A stretch of DNA of 64,000 nucleotides from Catonella sp963539695. GTDB lineage: Bacteria; Bacillota; Clostridia; Lachnospirales; Lachnospiraceae. Positions 33,001-41,432 of the stretch are shown one piece after another. The notes under the pieces are model-generated. The model did not search any database and was not told where the DNA came from. It was given only the letters and a program-made list of their open reading frames with translations. Location of the stretch: positions 8,616 through 72,615 of the forward strand of contig CAUTOC010000005.1 of NCBI GenBank assembly GCA_963539695.1, given 5' to 3'. Position 1 is the first letter of the stretch. Every line of letters starts with the position of its first letter. A program made the translations under genes and the position numbers.

Positions 33001-35494
33001 ATATCTGTGTTTTATCCGCATTGTACTGCCATGGTGAATTTGCTAAAACCGAAGAAATATTTACTATGCCTTCTAATACAACTACCCCATAAGAACCTGC
33101 ATAAGGTGTACGGGAATGGTCGATATATGAGCCGTCTTTATAAAATCCATTTTCAAGTCCGTCTTTTGCTAATAAGGTACTATCTTTTACCGACACGAAC
33201 TCAAGTACGGAAGATGAAGCTAAACTTGCAAGATACATAAATTCATTATCTTCAAGCAATAAGCCAAGTCCCATCGCAGTCACCGAATTATCTACACGGT
33301 TGGCTGCGTACTGCATACGATACCCCTTTACATGAGTAGAACCTGTACCGATAGCTCCACCATGATAAGGGTCAGGCTGGAAAAATCTGATTCCTTCAGT
33401 GTATTTTTCCCTCTGTTCTTTTGTTAACTTATCAGACAAAAGAATTAAAGTTGGAACTAAGTCTTTCGGAATACCGATTTCCCAAGTCCACCAGTTATCA
33501 GTCTGTGATTGCGGGCGATAGCAGTTGGTAGTTAACCATTCAAGAATCTGAATCATATCCTGCAATAATTCTTGATTATTATATAATGTACCATGCTCTA
33601 CCCGATATGCCTTTGCCATAATAAGAAGATTCTTAAATGCCTGTCTAAATTCGACTGCATCTCTTTTATATTCGATCTTAGGATTTCCCTTTTTGTTCTC
33701 TTCATCTGCCCAAGGAATACCGCCGCACACAGACTGTCCCTTATAGCTGTAGCGATTCCATATTTCCTGTGCCTGTGTATTTAGATTATTCACAGTATCC
33801 ATAATGGCAGTATCATTTTTATCAAGATTTTGACCCACCAATAAGGACGACCATTTTGCTCTAAGCCCGTTATAATCCTCAGGTGTTACCACAGGAAGAT
33901 TATCTTTAGCCGTAAATAATACATTAATCTTCCATTCTTTTGTTTTTCCTGTACTGTCAGCTGCTTGTGCGTAAACAACACCTTTTTCGTATGCCGATAT
34001 AAGTCCGCCTCTATCGGTTTTTTCAATACTTGCAATATGAGATGTCTGTGCAATACCTTCAAATCTGTCGTTATCTGTTTCACCCGGTTTTAATTCATCT
34101 TTCTTTTTAAAGCTGCCGACATTTTTAATCGGATTTCCATCCGCATTCTTAAATATAGAAGTCCATGAAACCGGTTCTACAAAGTCATCCGGAACCTTAA
34201 TCAGTACAGAATTACCCTTAACAACATCAATACTGCTTACATTACTGTCAACTGCCGGCGGAACTGTACTGATTGTAATTTTGGATGTCGCTCCATTTAG
34301 CCCTGTAGTATCAACAGTCAATTTTATTTTCCCCGAAACGGATAAGTCCGCTTCAATATTTCGGTCTTTTGAAGTAATTTCATAGCCGGTAGAATCAATC
34401 TCAACTTCAATTATTCCCTGTTTCAATCCTGTCGGTTCTGAAACCGCAACTTCTAAAAGCCCCGACTTTTTCCTCATTATAATCGAACTCTGTGCATTTA
34501 CCTTGAAGTTTGAAATTTCATCATGCTCCACACTGCCTCCCTCATCTGCCCAAATATTTGCTGCCACTGTATTGGTCTTAGCGTAAAATGAGGCTTGAAT
34601 TTCTTTGGTATTTGTAATTGTAACTGTTTTGTTGTTAGTCATATATTCTCGTATCACAGGCGGTTTCTCCGCTGTATTTAAATCTTTAAATATGCTATAA
34701 TCATAAGTTGCATCGTTTCTTGTTCCATGATTTAACCATAACTGAAGATAGGTCTTTTTATTATTTAAATCATCTGAACTTTGGATAAAACGAAAATTAA
34801 GCTCTTTTTCACTTTCCTTAAAGTAATAACCGTTTCCACCTTGCGAATTGGATGGTGAAATAAATGTCCAATGTCTGTTTGACATTAAATTTCCTTTTTC
34901 TGCATTATCATTATATGTAAATGTCTTTCCAAGAGGAAAAAATTCCTTTCCCCATACATCTACAGGTTTATTGGAATACCTTAAATTTACCTTGTCTTTG
35001 GTTGTATCATCAAACTTATAATCCTCAATTACAGTATATACATCTTTTCCTGTATCAGCAGAAACATTACTGATACCCGCTCCTAAACAAGCCATTTGAT
35101 CCTCAATGGAAAAATAGGATTTCTGTGCAGTTACATTTTCTTTTAAGCTGATTGCACTTATAAAATTGTAAACATCAAGCTTTGCTCCCTTCCATACTGT
35201 ATCTACAGCAATACCGCTGTCAGAAGCTACATTTACTTCATCTGCTGCTAACACTGTTGTTCCCGGCAGTTTATTTTTATCTAATGTATTCCAGTAATTA
35301 TCCTGATAATAATTCGGTAAATACTGCGACTGTATAATTGTCATACCTGTATCCGGTTCGATATTAAAACCGACCCCATATTGTTTTCCCTGTTCTGCTT
35401 TTGTAATCACCGGAGTCGCAGGTATTAGGATTTGTATAAATAAAATCAACACCAGCATTCGACTGACTGCTTTTGTCACCCTTCTAAGTTTCAT
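30086..35494 (-). CDS. Secreted PL8 polysaccharide lyase (hyaluronate/chondroitin lyase) with duplicated beta module
   Basis: The 1802-residue protein has a signal peptide (cleaved near residue 33). Residues 40-410 resemble the PL8 beta-sandwich part alone. Residues about 540-880 are the alpha/alpha toroid with the catalytic set: Asn in DNWWTWEIG (near 666), His and Tyr in IDHSRTPYAGSYG (near 793 and 802), Arg in MLRGRAVARE (near 860). Residues 985-1370 are the normal PL8 beta-sandwich. A Pro/Ser/Thr linker, a domain of about 340 residues and a C-terminal Big2-like domain (about 1725-1802) follow. There is no LPXTG. The family cleaves hyaluronan or chondroitin by beta-elimination outside the cell. 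The start follows AAAGGGGG. It lies at the end of the uptake and catabolic operon. Confidence 0.93.
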   Translation of the reverse strand: MKLRRVTKAVSRMLVLILFIQILIPATPVITKAEQGKQYGVGFNIEPDTGMTIIQSQYLPNYYQDNYWNTLDKNKLPGTTVLAADEVNVASDSGIAVDTVWKGAKLDVYNFISAISLKENVTAQKSYFSIEDQMACLGAGISNVSADTGKDVYTVIEDYKFDDTTKDKVNLRYSNKPVDVWGKEFFPLGKTFTYNDNAEKGNLMSNRHWTFISPSNSQGGNGYYFKESEKELNFRFIQSSDDLNNKKTYLQLWLNHGTRNDATYDYSIFKDLNTAEKPPVIREYMTNNKTVTITNTKEIQASFYAKTNTVAANIWADEGGSVEHDEISNFKVNAQSSIIMRKKSGLLEVAVSEPTGLKQGIIEVEIDSTGYEITSKDRNIEADLSVSGKIKLTVDTTGLNGATSKITISTVPPAVDSNVSSIDVVKGNSVLIKVPDDFVEPVSWTSIFKNADGNPIKNVGSFKKKDELKPGETDNDRFEGIAQTSHIASIEKTDRGGLISAYEKGVVYAQAADSTGKTKEWKINVLFTAKDNLPVVTPEDYNGLRAKWSSLLVGQNLDKNDTAIMDTVNNLNTQAQEIWNRYSYKGQSVCGGIPWADEENKKGNPKIEYKRDAVEFRQAFKNLLIMAKAYRVEHGTLYNNQELLQDMIQILEWLTTNCYRPQSQTDNWWTWEIGIPKDLVPTLILLSDKLTKEQREKYTEGIRFFQPDPYHGGAIGTGSTHVKGYRMQYAANRVDNSVTAMGLGLLLEDNEFMYLASLASSSVLEFVSVKDSTLLAKDGLENGFYKDGSYIDHSRTPYAGSYGVVVLEGIVNISSVLANSPWQYNADKTQILESILINTYGISVYKGLMLEMLRGRAVARENVTGKIIGRQIMTNIIKALDSVGAEKRTILSNYLKNWLLADTEYITSLKELNEILVKQKAQEILNDNSISRTVPSVHQNFPLMDRAIHRTNDWLFGLSMYSERIFNTEIMNGENLYGWHQGDGMTYLYGEDNAQYTDNFWNTVNPFRLPGTTTVSKNIGNGVKDSSGFYQEGDYASKEAWVGGSMLSGYGVNGMSLSGDNDSKTPYEPNLKALKSYFMFDDEIVCLGAGINDSGSNFITETTVENRKLDETASNQITLNGDKFELQPVSVNVAEIVKTEGLGTGTASMEGTALSDAKWIHIEGKDNIGWYFLNAANSLKARKVASTGDWGNIKVDKPQAGANPGTKPKVTVKNYFELWFDHGKNPQNAEYSYVILPGKNTAQMREYAKNPTVEILANTDEVQAVGYKNKSVIGANFWQDKVVSAGGITCDKKASLIMKQTGDTLEIGVADPTMKNVGTIEVEIDKEYVQVVRADSNIQVSNVNRKLHLSVNTSQKNGDTSYAVIKLKTDTPSTPSTPAVPSQTSDGESDKKGDFEKAVKESVDKDKKQSTTSEITRTKDENNNEILHEEEIVKDLTTGKVIETGKKVVITDAKTGKQVEAKLVKDETGKPVEAFVNAEGILSKNEGNKKVTAFTVKVAKEAINSATKWAMKGESGDIVFDLGLTIPTESYIAELEKSVDTKKVKLDLIIPRDLEKESKVNISSILLKEEAFKAVAKKSADFTLSVRDEKKEMLYSWDMNGKKLKESKNKSGDVNFALKTVSLKDSKAVKSLLKEKKGAVVSFAHHGQLPAVSTVKINDTGKFNYAGNKKLYVYYYNEKENRLEETYYDVGKVLKKGVIKFKIAHCSDYVVLPKKLDKKLIVSLMEQMSVVSEFKIKVGEKQQVIVNKAEGAEITYKSSNPKVASVRGGEVKGKSKGDTVIKVTVKIKGKTSVYKVKVSVKN

Positions 35495-35534
35495 AATTTA
35501 CCCCCTTTAGTTTTTTTACAAAGTGTAAAATGAT

Positions 35535-35562
35535 GTGGGTATCAAAAGTATTTGACACCCAC
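35535..35562 (-). terminator. Hairpin between kduD and the lyase gene
   Basis: GTGGGTATCAAA (35535-35546) pairs with TTTGACACCCAC (35551-35562) over 12 bp, with one G-U pair in the leftward RNA and loop of 4. The tail is only weakly T-rich, so it may attenuate rather than fully stop transcription into the lyase gene. Confidence 0.5.
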
Positions 35563-35622
35563 TGATATGGGACTGCTTGGGTTTCGCCTCTTACAATCCT
35601 TTAAAAAATATCTGTTATATTA

Positions 35623-36426
35623 TCAAGGCTGCTTTCCTATGTATGCAAGGATTCCTCCATCTACATAGAGAATATGACCATTTACAAAATTAGAAGCATC
35701 TGATGCTAAAAATACCGCAGGACCTGCCAAATCCTCAGGATCTCCCCAGCGCTCTGCCGGAGTTTTCGCTAATATAAATGAATCAAAAGGATGTCTTGAA
35801 CCGTCAGCCTGTTTTTCTCTTAACGGAGCTGTCTGAGGTGTTGCAATATAACCCGGTCCTATTCCGTTACACTGAATATTGCAGCTTCCGTATTCAGAAG
35901 CAATATTCTTTGTAAGCATTTTAAGACCGCCCTTTGCAGCAGCATAAGCACTTACTGTCTCTCTTCCAAGTTCACTCATCATAGAACAGATATTTATAAT
36001 CTTACCATGTCCTTTTTTAATCATACTTGGAATTACCGCTTTTGATACTATAAACGGTGCATTAAGGTCTACATCTATTACCTCTCTGAAATCTGCCGCC
36101 TTCATCTCGCACATAGGTATACGCTTTATAATTCCCGCATTATTAACAAGTATGTCAACAACACCTACTTCTTTTTCTATTTTCTTTACAAGTTCTTCTA
36201 CCGCATCCTCATCAGTTACATCACAAACATAACCGTAAGCCTTAATCCCCTCTTCTTTGTAAGCTGCAATACCCTTTTCCACAAGTTCTTCATTTCTGTC
36301 GTTAAACACGATAGTCGCACCTGCCGAGGCAAGTCCTTTTGCAATAGCAAAGCCTATACCGTAAGATGCACCCGTAATAAATGCCACTTTTCCTGTCAAA
36401 TCATACTGTTTCATTATGTTTCCCAT
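35623..36426 (-). CDS. kduD: 2-deoxy-D-gluconate 3-dehydrogenase
   Basis: The 267-residue short-chain dehydrogenase has the nucleotide motif TGASYGIG near residue 19, NNAG near 97, a catalytic Ser in NICSMMSEL and YAAAK near 165, and a GPGYIATP segment. KduD reduces 2,5-diketo-3-deoxygluconate to 2-keto-3-deoxygluconate with NAD(P)H. The first ATG of the frame is chosen because AGGAG lies 7 bases before it. It follows kduI by 10 bases, and the two catalyse successive steps. Confidence 0.93.
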   Translation of the reverse strand: MGNIMKQYDLTGKVAFITGASYGIGFAIAKGLASAGATIVFNDRNEELVEKGIAAYKEEGIKAYGYVCDVTDEDAVEELVKKIEKEVGVVDILVNNAGIIKRIPMCEMKAADFREVIDVDLNAPFIVSKAVIPSMIKKGHGKIINICSMMSELGRETVSAYAAAKGGLKMLTKNIASEYGSCNIQCNGIGPGYIATPQTAPLREKQADGSRHPFDSFILAKTPAERWGDPEDLAGPAVFLASDASNFVNGHILYVDGGILAYIGKQP

Positions 36427-36436
36427 AAATTTTCTC

Positions 36437-37279
36437 CTATCTTAAATCTGTTGTTGCTATATTGTCCATATCATCAAATGCCTGATTTTCTCCGCCCATT
36501 GCCCATATAAAGGTGTAGTTTGAAGTTCCGGCACCTGAATGAATACTCCATGATGGTGAAATAACTGCCTGTTCATTCTGCATAACAATATGTCTTGTTT
36601 CTGTGCCTTCTCCCATCATATGGAATACCACCTGATTTTCAGGAACCTCAAAGTACATATATACTTCCATTCTGCGTTCATGTGTATGTGCAGGCATTGT
36701 GTTCCATACGCTTCCAGGCTCTAATACAGTCATACCCATTGAAAGCTGACAGGTTTTAAGTACATCCGGATGTATGAACTGGTTTATAACTCTTTTATTT
36801 GAAGTTTCCATACTTCCGAGAGGTTTTTTTGCCGCCTTTTCTATAGATATAAATGTAGTCTTATAAGAAGTATGAGCCGGTGCACTTACCATATAAAATT
36901 TAGCAGGTGCAGCAGGAGAGTTACTTTCAAATGTTACTTCCTTTGTACCCTTTGTAATATAAAGACAGTCCTTATATCCCATTTCAAAAACTTCGCCGTC
37001 AGCCTTTATTTTTCCTGCTCCGCCTATATTAAAAATACCGATTTCACGCCTTTCAAGGAAATAGTCGGTACCGAAGTTTGCCCAGACATCAATTCCCTTA
37101 CTGATGGAAACTACTTCTTCTATAGGCATACAGCCAAGTGTCACCATTCTGTCCACATGGGAATATACTGCTACCACTTCATCTTTCCTATATAAATCCT
37201 CAATCAGAAATTCTCCTCTGATTTCCTCTGTAGTGTAGCGTTTAAAATCCCTCTGATTTGCTGAATATCTTATATCCAT
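36437..37279 (-). CDS. kduI: 5-dehydro-4-deoxy-D-glucuronate isomerase
   Basis: The 280-residue protein matches KduI in length and sequence: it opens MDIRYSANQRDFKRY, has the cupin metal site HTHERRMEVYMYFE near residue 198, and a second His in SIHSGAGTSNYTFIWAMGGEN. KduI converts the open-chain 4-deoxy-5-keto-uronate, formed after glucuronyl hydrolase action, to 2,5-diketo-3-deoxygluconate in the cytoplasm. It is preceded by a discoidin-like gene and followed by kduD. Confidence 0.96.
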   Translation of the reverse strand: MDIRYSANQRDFKRYTTEEIRGEFLIEDLYRKDEVVAVYSHVDRMVTLGCMPIEEVVSISKGIDVWANFGTDYFLERREIGIFNIGGAGKIKADGEVFEMGYKDCLYITKGTKEVTFESNSPAAPAKFYMVSAPAHTSYKTTFISIEKAAKKPLGSMETSNKRVINQFIHPDVLKTCQLSMGMTVLEPGSVWNTMPAHTHERRMEVYMYFEVPENQVVFHMMGEGTETRHIVMQNEQAVISPSWSIHSGAGTSNYTFIWAMGGENQAFDDMDNIATTDLR

Positions 37280-37312
37280 TTTGTCCTCCTTCTATAAATA
37301 AAAATTACATTT

Positions 37313-38101
37313 CTATGCTTCAACTCCCCAGGCTTCAATCTGTGTAAGTGCAGGGAATGGAGATTCGCCCTCTGCCTTTATAAGCTTGTCAAGCACAAAG
37401 CTCTTAATCTTCCTTTCCTTTATCTTAAAGCACTGTGGCTTTTCTGATTTTTCAAGCTTTAATACCTCTTTACTTCCATCATCAAAGCTAACTGTTGCAC
37501 TTACCCAGTAATTATCGTGAGGATAATCCGCCCTTAGTGTAAGTCTCAGTTCATTGATAAGCACCTCTCTTCCGAAATCTATGGTAAGGGCGGCATTCGG
37601 GTCTCTGTTGATGCCCCAGCTCTGATATGGGTATCTTCCATGTGAAGAATTGGCATACATTCCGTCTACGGCATTTCTTGCCGCAAACACCGCCTCTCCT
37701 CTGGTTTCCACATTTGCTGATGCATGCGGATAAAATGTAGCATTTTCATGCTGGTCATATACATTCAGTGCCAGGTTTTTTACCTTGCTTATTTCCTCAT
37801 CCGTTGCATAGCGTGCTTCTATATAGTGCATTGCTCCCGTAAAACTTTTAGGCGAATAATTAGGTCTGTTGTTTGCAGGCGGAATAAAAAATTCCATGCT
37901 TCTGCCAGGCACATATATAAATGCCTCTCTCATACTGTCTTCAAAGCGTACCACACAGTATCTTCCGGCTCTGTCCGTATCAAGTACTATCCTGTCACCG
38001 TCAAGGTATTCGCTGCAGTACACAAGCTCTGTCTTATCATCTCCTTCAAAGCCACAGGCTATTTCTCTTTCTTCTTTACCTACAATTTTTAATTTAATCA
38101 T
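37313..38101 (-). CDS. Cytoplasmic discoidin (F5/8 type C)-like protein of the GAG locus
   Basis: The 262-residue protein has no signal peptide. Residues 125-260 resemble a discoidin or F5/8C-like carbohydrate-binding domain: NAVDGMYANSSHG, then ALTIDFGREVLINELRLTLR and an NYW segment; the N-terminal 100 residues are a separate beta-rich domain. It lies between the glucuronyl hydrolase and kduI genes with short gaps. A lack of export is unusual for a carbohydrate-binding module, so it may bind imported oligosaccharides or have an undescribed catalytic role. The function is not known to me. Confidence 0.7.
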   Translation of the reverse strand: MIKLKIVGKEEREIACGFEGDDKTELVYCSEYLDGDRIVLDTDRAGRYCVVRFEDSMREAFIYVPGRSMEFFIPPANNRPNYSPKSFTGAMHYIEARYATDEEISKVKNLALNVYDQHENATFYPHASANVETRGEAVFAARNAVDGMYANSSHGRYPYQSWGINRDPNAALTIDFGREVLINELRLTLRADYPHDNYWVSATVSFDDGSKEVLKLEKSEKPQCFKIKERKIKSFVLDKLIKAEGESPFPALTQIEAWGVEA

Positions 38102-38122
38102 CTTTCTACTCCTGTAGTAAAT

Positions 38123-39328
38123 TTACCAGTACATTTCCCAATCCTGTCTTACCAGTCTTGTAAGAGCCTCCATAAAGAAGTAATCTCCCCAAATAACACA
38201 TTCGTCTACACCGCTGTTTTTACAGGTGTTATATGGTGTCTTTTTTGCATAGGTTCCATGTAAAAGCTGACCGTTTGATATGCTCTTATCCTTTACCTGA
38301 TAATTCTCTATAAGAGAGTGCATAAGTTTTTTTGCAACTGATGTATAATATGCCGCCTTCTCTTCATCAAGGTACTTGCTCATTTCTAAGAAACCGCAGA
38401 TTGCGATTGCTGATGATGAAGAATCTCTTGGCTGTTCAGCTTCATCCCCATCTCCAAAACTTAAATCCCAGTATGGGCAAAGGTCTTTTGGAAGATGACT
38501 GAGGAAATATTTTGATACTCTTTCAAAGTACTTAATATATTCTTTATCGCCTGTATTTTTATATGCAATAGCTGTGCCGTAAATTCCCCAAGCCTGTCCT
38601 CTTGCCCAAGCTGAAGCATCCTTATAGCCCTGACAGGTAGCACCATGAGAAAATTCACCGCTGTCCGGATCAAAGAATATTGTGTGCCAGGTGGAATCAT
38701 CATCTCTTATTATGTGCTTCATTGTAGTAATAATATGATTCCTTGCTATATCTGCATAATGATTATCCTTTGTTACCTCACTTGCCCAGTATAACAACGG
38801 CACATTAAGCATACAGTCTATAATAAGTCTTGCATTATCCCTTGCCCACATTTCTCCCCAAGCCTGAATGTACTTTCCTTCAGGACGGTATCTGCTACAA
38901 AGCTGGTCAGCAGCCTTTACCCCCGCTTCTTTTGCATTTTCATAAGAAAGCAAACGGTATGCCGCAACGCAGGACGGTATATATAAAAATCCCATATCGT
39001 GGTGGTCTATATAATGTCTTATGTTAATTCTCTCTAAGAAAGAATCTGCCTGTTTTTTTCCTGCGGTTTCAAATAAAGTTTTATCCTCAGGTTTTATAGC
39101 ATTTTCATAAGCAAGCCATACCTCACCTGTCCAAAAACCGCTTGTCCAGTCTGTATTAATATCCGGTTTATAAAAATTTCCTTCACTGTTTGCAGGAGGA
39201 AAATGCTCCTCAAATTCAGGAAGGTTATTCTTAACCTGTTCCATACACATATCCAAAGCATTCTTAGCCATTTCTTCCGAAGCTTCGGGATAATTATTTA
39301 ATAAATTGATGTCAATCCATTTATCCAC
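38123..39328 (-). CDS. ugl: Unsaturated glucuronyl hydrolase (GH88)
   Basis: The 401-residue protein starts at GTG 39328, with AAGGAG 9 bases upstream. It has the GH88 alpha/alpha barrel landmarks: SGFWTGEVWLAYE, HHDMGFLY with the first catalytic-type Asp near residue 111, RDNARLIIDCMLN with the second near 170, and ARGQAWGIYG near 240. The enzyme hydrates the unsaturated uronic acid at the non-reducing end of lyase products, releasing the amino sugar and a 4-deoxy-5-keto-uronate. It has no signal peptide, so it works in the cytoplasm on imported oligosaccharides. Confidence 0.95.
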   Translation of the reverse strand: MDKWIDINLLNNYPEASEEMAKNALDMCMEQVKNNLPEFEEHFPPANSEGNFYKPDINTDWTSGFWTGEVWLAYENAIKPEDKTLFETAGKKQADSFLERINIRHYIDHHDMGFLYIPSCVAAYRLLSYENAKEAGVKAADQLCSRYRPEGKYIQAWGEMWARDNARLIIDCMLNVPLLYWASEVTKDNHYADIARNHIITTMKHIIRDDDSTWHTIFFDPDSGEFSHGATCQGYKDASAWARGQAWGIYGTAIAYKNTGDKEYIKYFERVSKYFLSHLPKDLCPYWDLSFGDGDEAEQPRDSSSSAIAICGFLEMSKYLDEEKAAYYTSVAKKLMHSLIENYQVKDKSISNGQLLHGTYAKKTPYNTCKNSGVDECVIWGDYFFMEALTRLVRQDWEMYW

Positions 39329-39425
39329 TTATCCAATCTCCTTTTTATCTTACTAACGCAGGTAACAGATAAACCTCACCTTCTTATTCCTTTGTTAGCT
39401 GTAATTTATATAAATACCGATTTAC

Positions 39426-41432
39426 CTACCACCTAAGCACTGTCATATGATCAGGCTTTTCATGAAATGCACAAACCATAGTCTGTCCAAGTCCGTACAC
39501 TCCTTTTATACCGTTTAAGTCACTTGTGTTTCCCACATCGTTTCTAAGAAGCACTATACCGTATTGCTCTTTTTTCCTTGTAATCAAATATCCCTGTACT
39601 TCATCTTTGTTAAGCATAACATCATAGGCATAATTATATACTTTCTCTTCTAATATATCTGTTTTTGAACCCATAACAGTTTTTGCAATTATGGTAGTTA
39701 AAAAATACGAGCCTTCTGTATTTATATTAAGAGCTTCACTTTCTTCTATCTTATTATAATGCCTTGATACCGGTGATTTGACAATATCCTGTGCCACCTC
39801 TCCATTTTCATCAAAGCTTTTTATTACAAATTCGCATTTATCCCCTTTTCCGATTATCAGATTATTTTCTCTTTTAAGGCTGATATTTTCAGCAAAAGCA
39901 AAATGCTGTGATAACACATTATCCTTGTTGCCGATAATTTCATCACTGATAATAATTATATCAGACCTCGGTGCTACAACCCTTCTTCTAAGCAACACTC
40001 CAGACTCCATATACCCACAGTGAACACCTTCAAATAACAGGAAATCACCTTTCTTAGTAAAAATGTTGCCGAGTGAAGGCGGCAGATTTTTATAAGTCCA
40101 AGAATTTACACTATCTGCGTATTCACTGTTATTTATAAGAGGTACATTGTGAGCCTTTGCACCTTTTAGTATATATCTTTCTTCTATGTCTTTATAAGTA
40201 TAGCGTCCGCTATCTCTAAGTATCTGCTCTCCGTTAAACCATAGTTCTATATGAAGCTTATCCTGATGTCCATGACCTCCTCCGAGACTACCATTTCTAA
40301 AATACAAAAAATCAGAGTCTTCATTATAGGAGTTTCTTAATATTGCTTCACCGCTTTCAGGTAAGGAAATAAGCCCTGCCGGGATAGCCGAAGTTTCCAG
40401 CTTTTCATATTCCTCTATTCCCTTAACCCCGAAAAGCCATGCCCCTTCAAAATCAAGATGTGTAAAGCCTGCAAATTTAAGTACCTTATCACCAAATATA
40501 ACCGCTGCCTGACTTAACAAATCTCTTACATCGGTATCGTCTGAATCCCCCGTCATAAGCTGATGATGGTTAGGATATGTTCTCTTAAAAGTAGCATAAG
40601 CCATATTTCTTATAATCTGCTTTTCTTCTTCTGTAAACGGTTCATCCCCGTAAAGCTTAGCCACTCTTAAAACTTCAAGGTAAGCAGCCAGTACCTCATT
40701 ATGATACATAGGAGAAGCTTCCCACTGCATTCCGTCATCATGTATCTGTGTATGTAATGCCGGTTTTAAGAAATGAACAGAAGTTTCTCTGTACTCTGAA
40801 TTTTTAAGTATATGGGAGAGTACATACAATCCTGTGTACTCCATTACACCCCAGTTACTTTTTATCGAAAAACCTTTTTTCGGATTTTCTGCCAAATGTT
40901 TTGCATGTACGGCTAAAGCAGAGAAAAACTTTTCCTTTACATCTTCGGTAATAAGGGGACTGTCTGCAAAAAGAGCCATTGCGCGTACCCAATAATCAGC
41001 ACGCAGTCCCACCTCAAGGGTTCTCCAAAGCATTTTATCAGTTTTTTCTATATCAATGTTTTCGCTTATCCAGTCAAGTAACTGTGCTATAAATGCTTTA
41101 ACATACTTATCATCTAAGTAAAGCCTGTAAGCCTGCCCCAGACATATAAAGTATCTATGCCTGTTAAGCTGAAAAATAAATTCCTGATCTTCGTTAAGGC
41201 AGTAATCCCACTTTATTTTTCCATCAAAATGAACTGCTTCACTTGTAGACTCCATGTCCCATGGAAGCCTGAATAAAAATGTATGCTCTGCCGTTTCATC
41301 TGCTGTTTTTACAACTATATCCTTCATCTCTTCGCAGTTTTTAATACAAAAATCCGCAATTTTTAAGTAGTCCTCTTTTTTATATACGAAATGTTTACAA
41401 AAATCATTCCATAACAATTCTGTATTATTCAT
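39426..41432 (-). CDS. Heparinase II/III-family protein, cytoplasmic
   Basis: ATG 41432 is chosen because AAGGAAG lies upstream; it overlaps the sulfatase stop by 8 bases. The 668-residue protein has an alpha/alpha toroid N-terminal part with the Tyr-His pair SPMYHNEV near residue 240 and a beta-sandwich C-terminal part beginning with GGGHGHQDKLHIELWFNG near 384, the usual His region of Hepar_II_III lyases. No signal peptide is present. The family eliminates uronic-acid linkages in heparan, hyaluronan or related oligosaccharides. Here it probably shortens imported oligosaccharides before the glucuronyl hydrolase. The precise substrate cannot be told. Confidence 0.88.
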   Translation of the reverse strand: MNNTELLWNDFCKHFVYKKEDYLKIADFCIKNCEEMKDIVVKTADETAEHTFLFRLPWDMESTSEAVHFDGKIKWDYCLNEDQEFIFQLNRHRYFICLGQAYRLYLDDKYVKAFIAQLLDWISENIDIEKTDKMLWRTLEVGLRADYWVRAMALFADSPLITEDVKEKFFSALAVHAKHLAENPKKGFSIKSNWGVMEYTGLYVLSHILKNSEYRETSVHFLKPALHTQIHDDGMQWEASPMYHNEVLAAYLEVLRVAKLYGDEPFTEEEKQIIRNMAYATFKRTYPNHHQLMTGDSDDTDVRDLLSQAAVIFGDKVLKFAGFTHLDFEGAWLFGVKGIEEYEKLETSAIPAGLISLPESGEAILRNSYNEDSDFLYFRNGSLGGGHGHQDKLHIELWFNGEQILRDSGRYTYKDIEERYILKGAKAHNVPLINNSEYADSVNSWTYKNLPPSLGNIFTKKGDFLLFEGVHCGYMESGVLLRRRVVAPRSDIIIISDEIIGNKDNVLSQHFAFAENISLKRENNLIIGKGDKCEFVIKSFDENGEVAQDIVKSPVSRHYNKIEESEALNINTEGSYFLTTIIAKTVMGSKTDILEEKVYNYAYDVMLNKDEVQGYLITRKKEQYGIVLLRNDVGNTSDLNGIKGVYGLGQTMVCAFHEKPDHMTVLRW

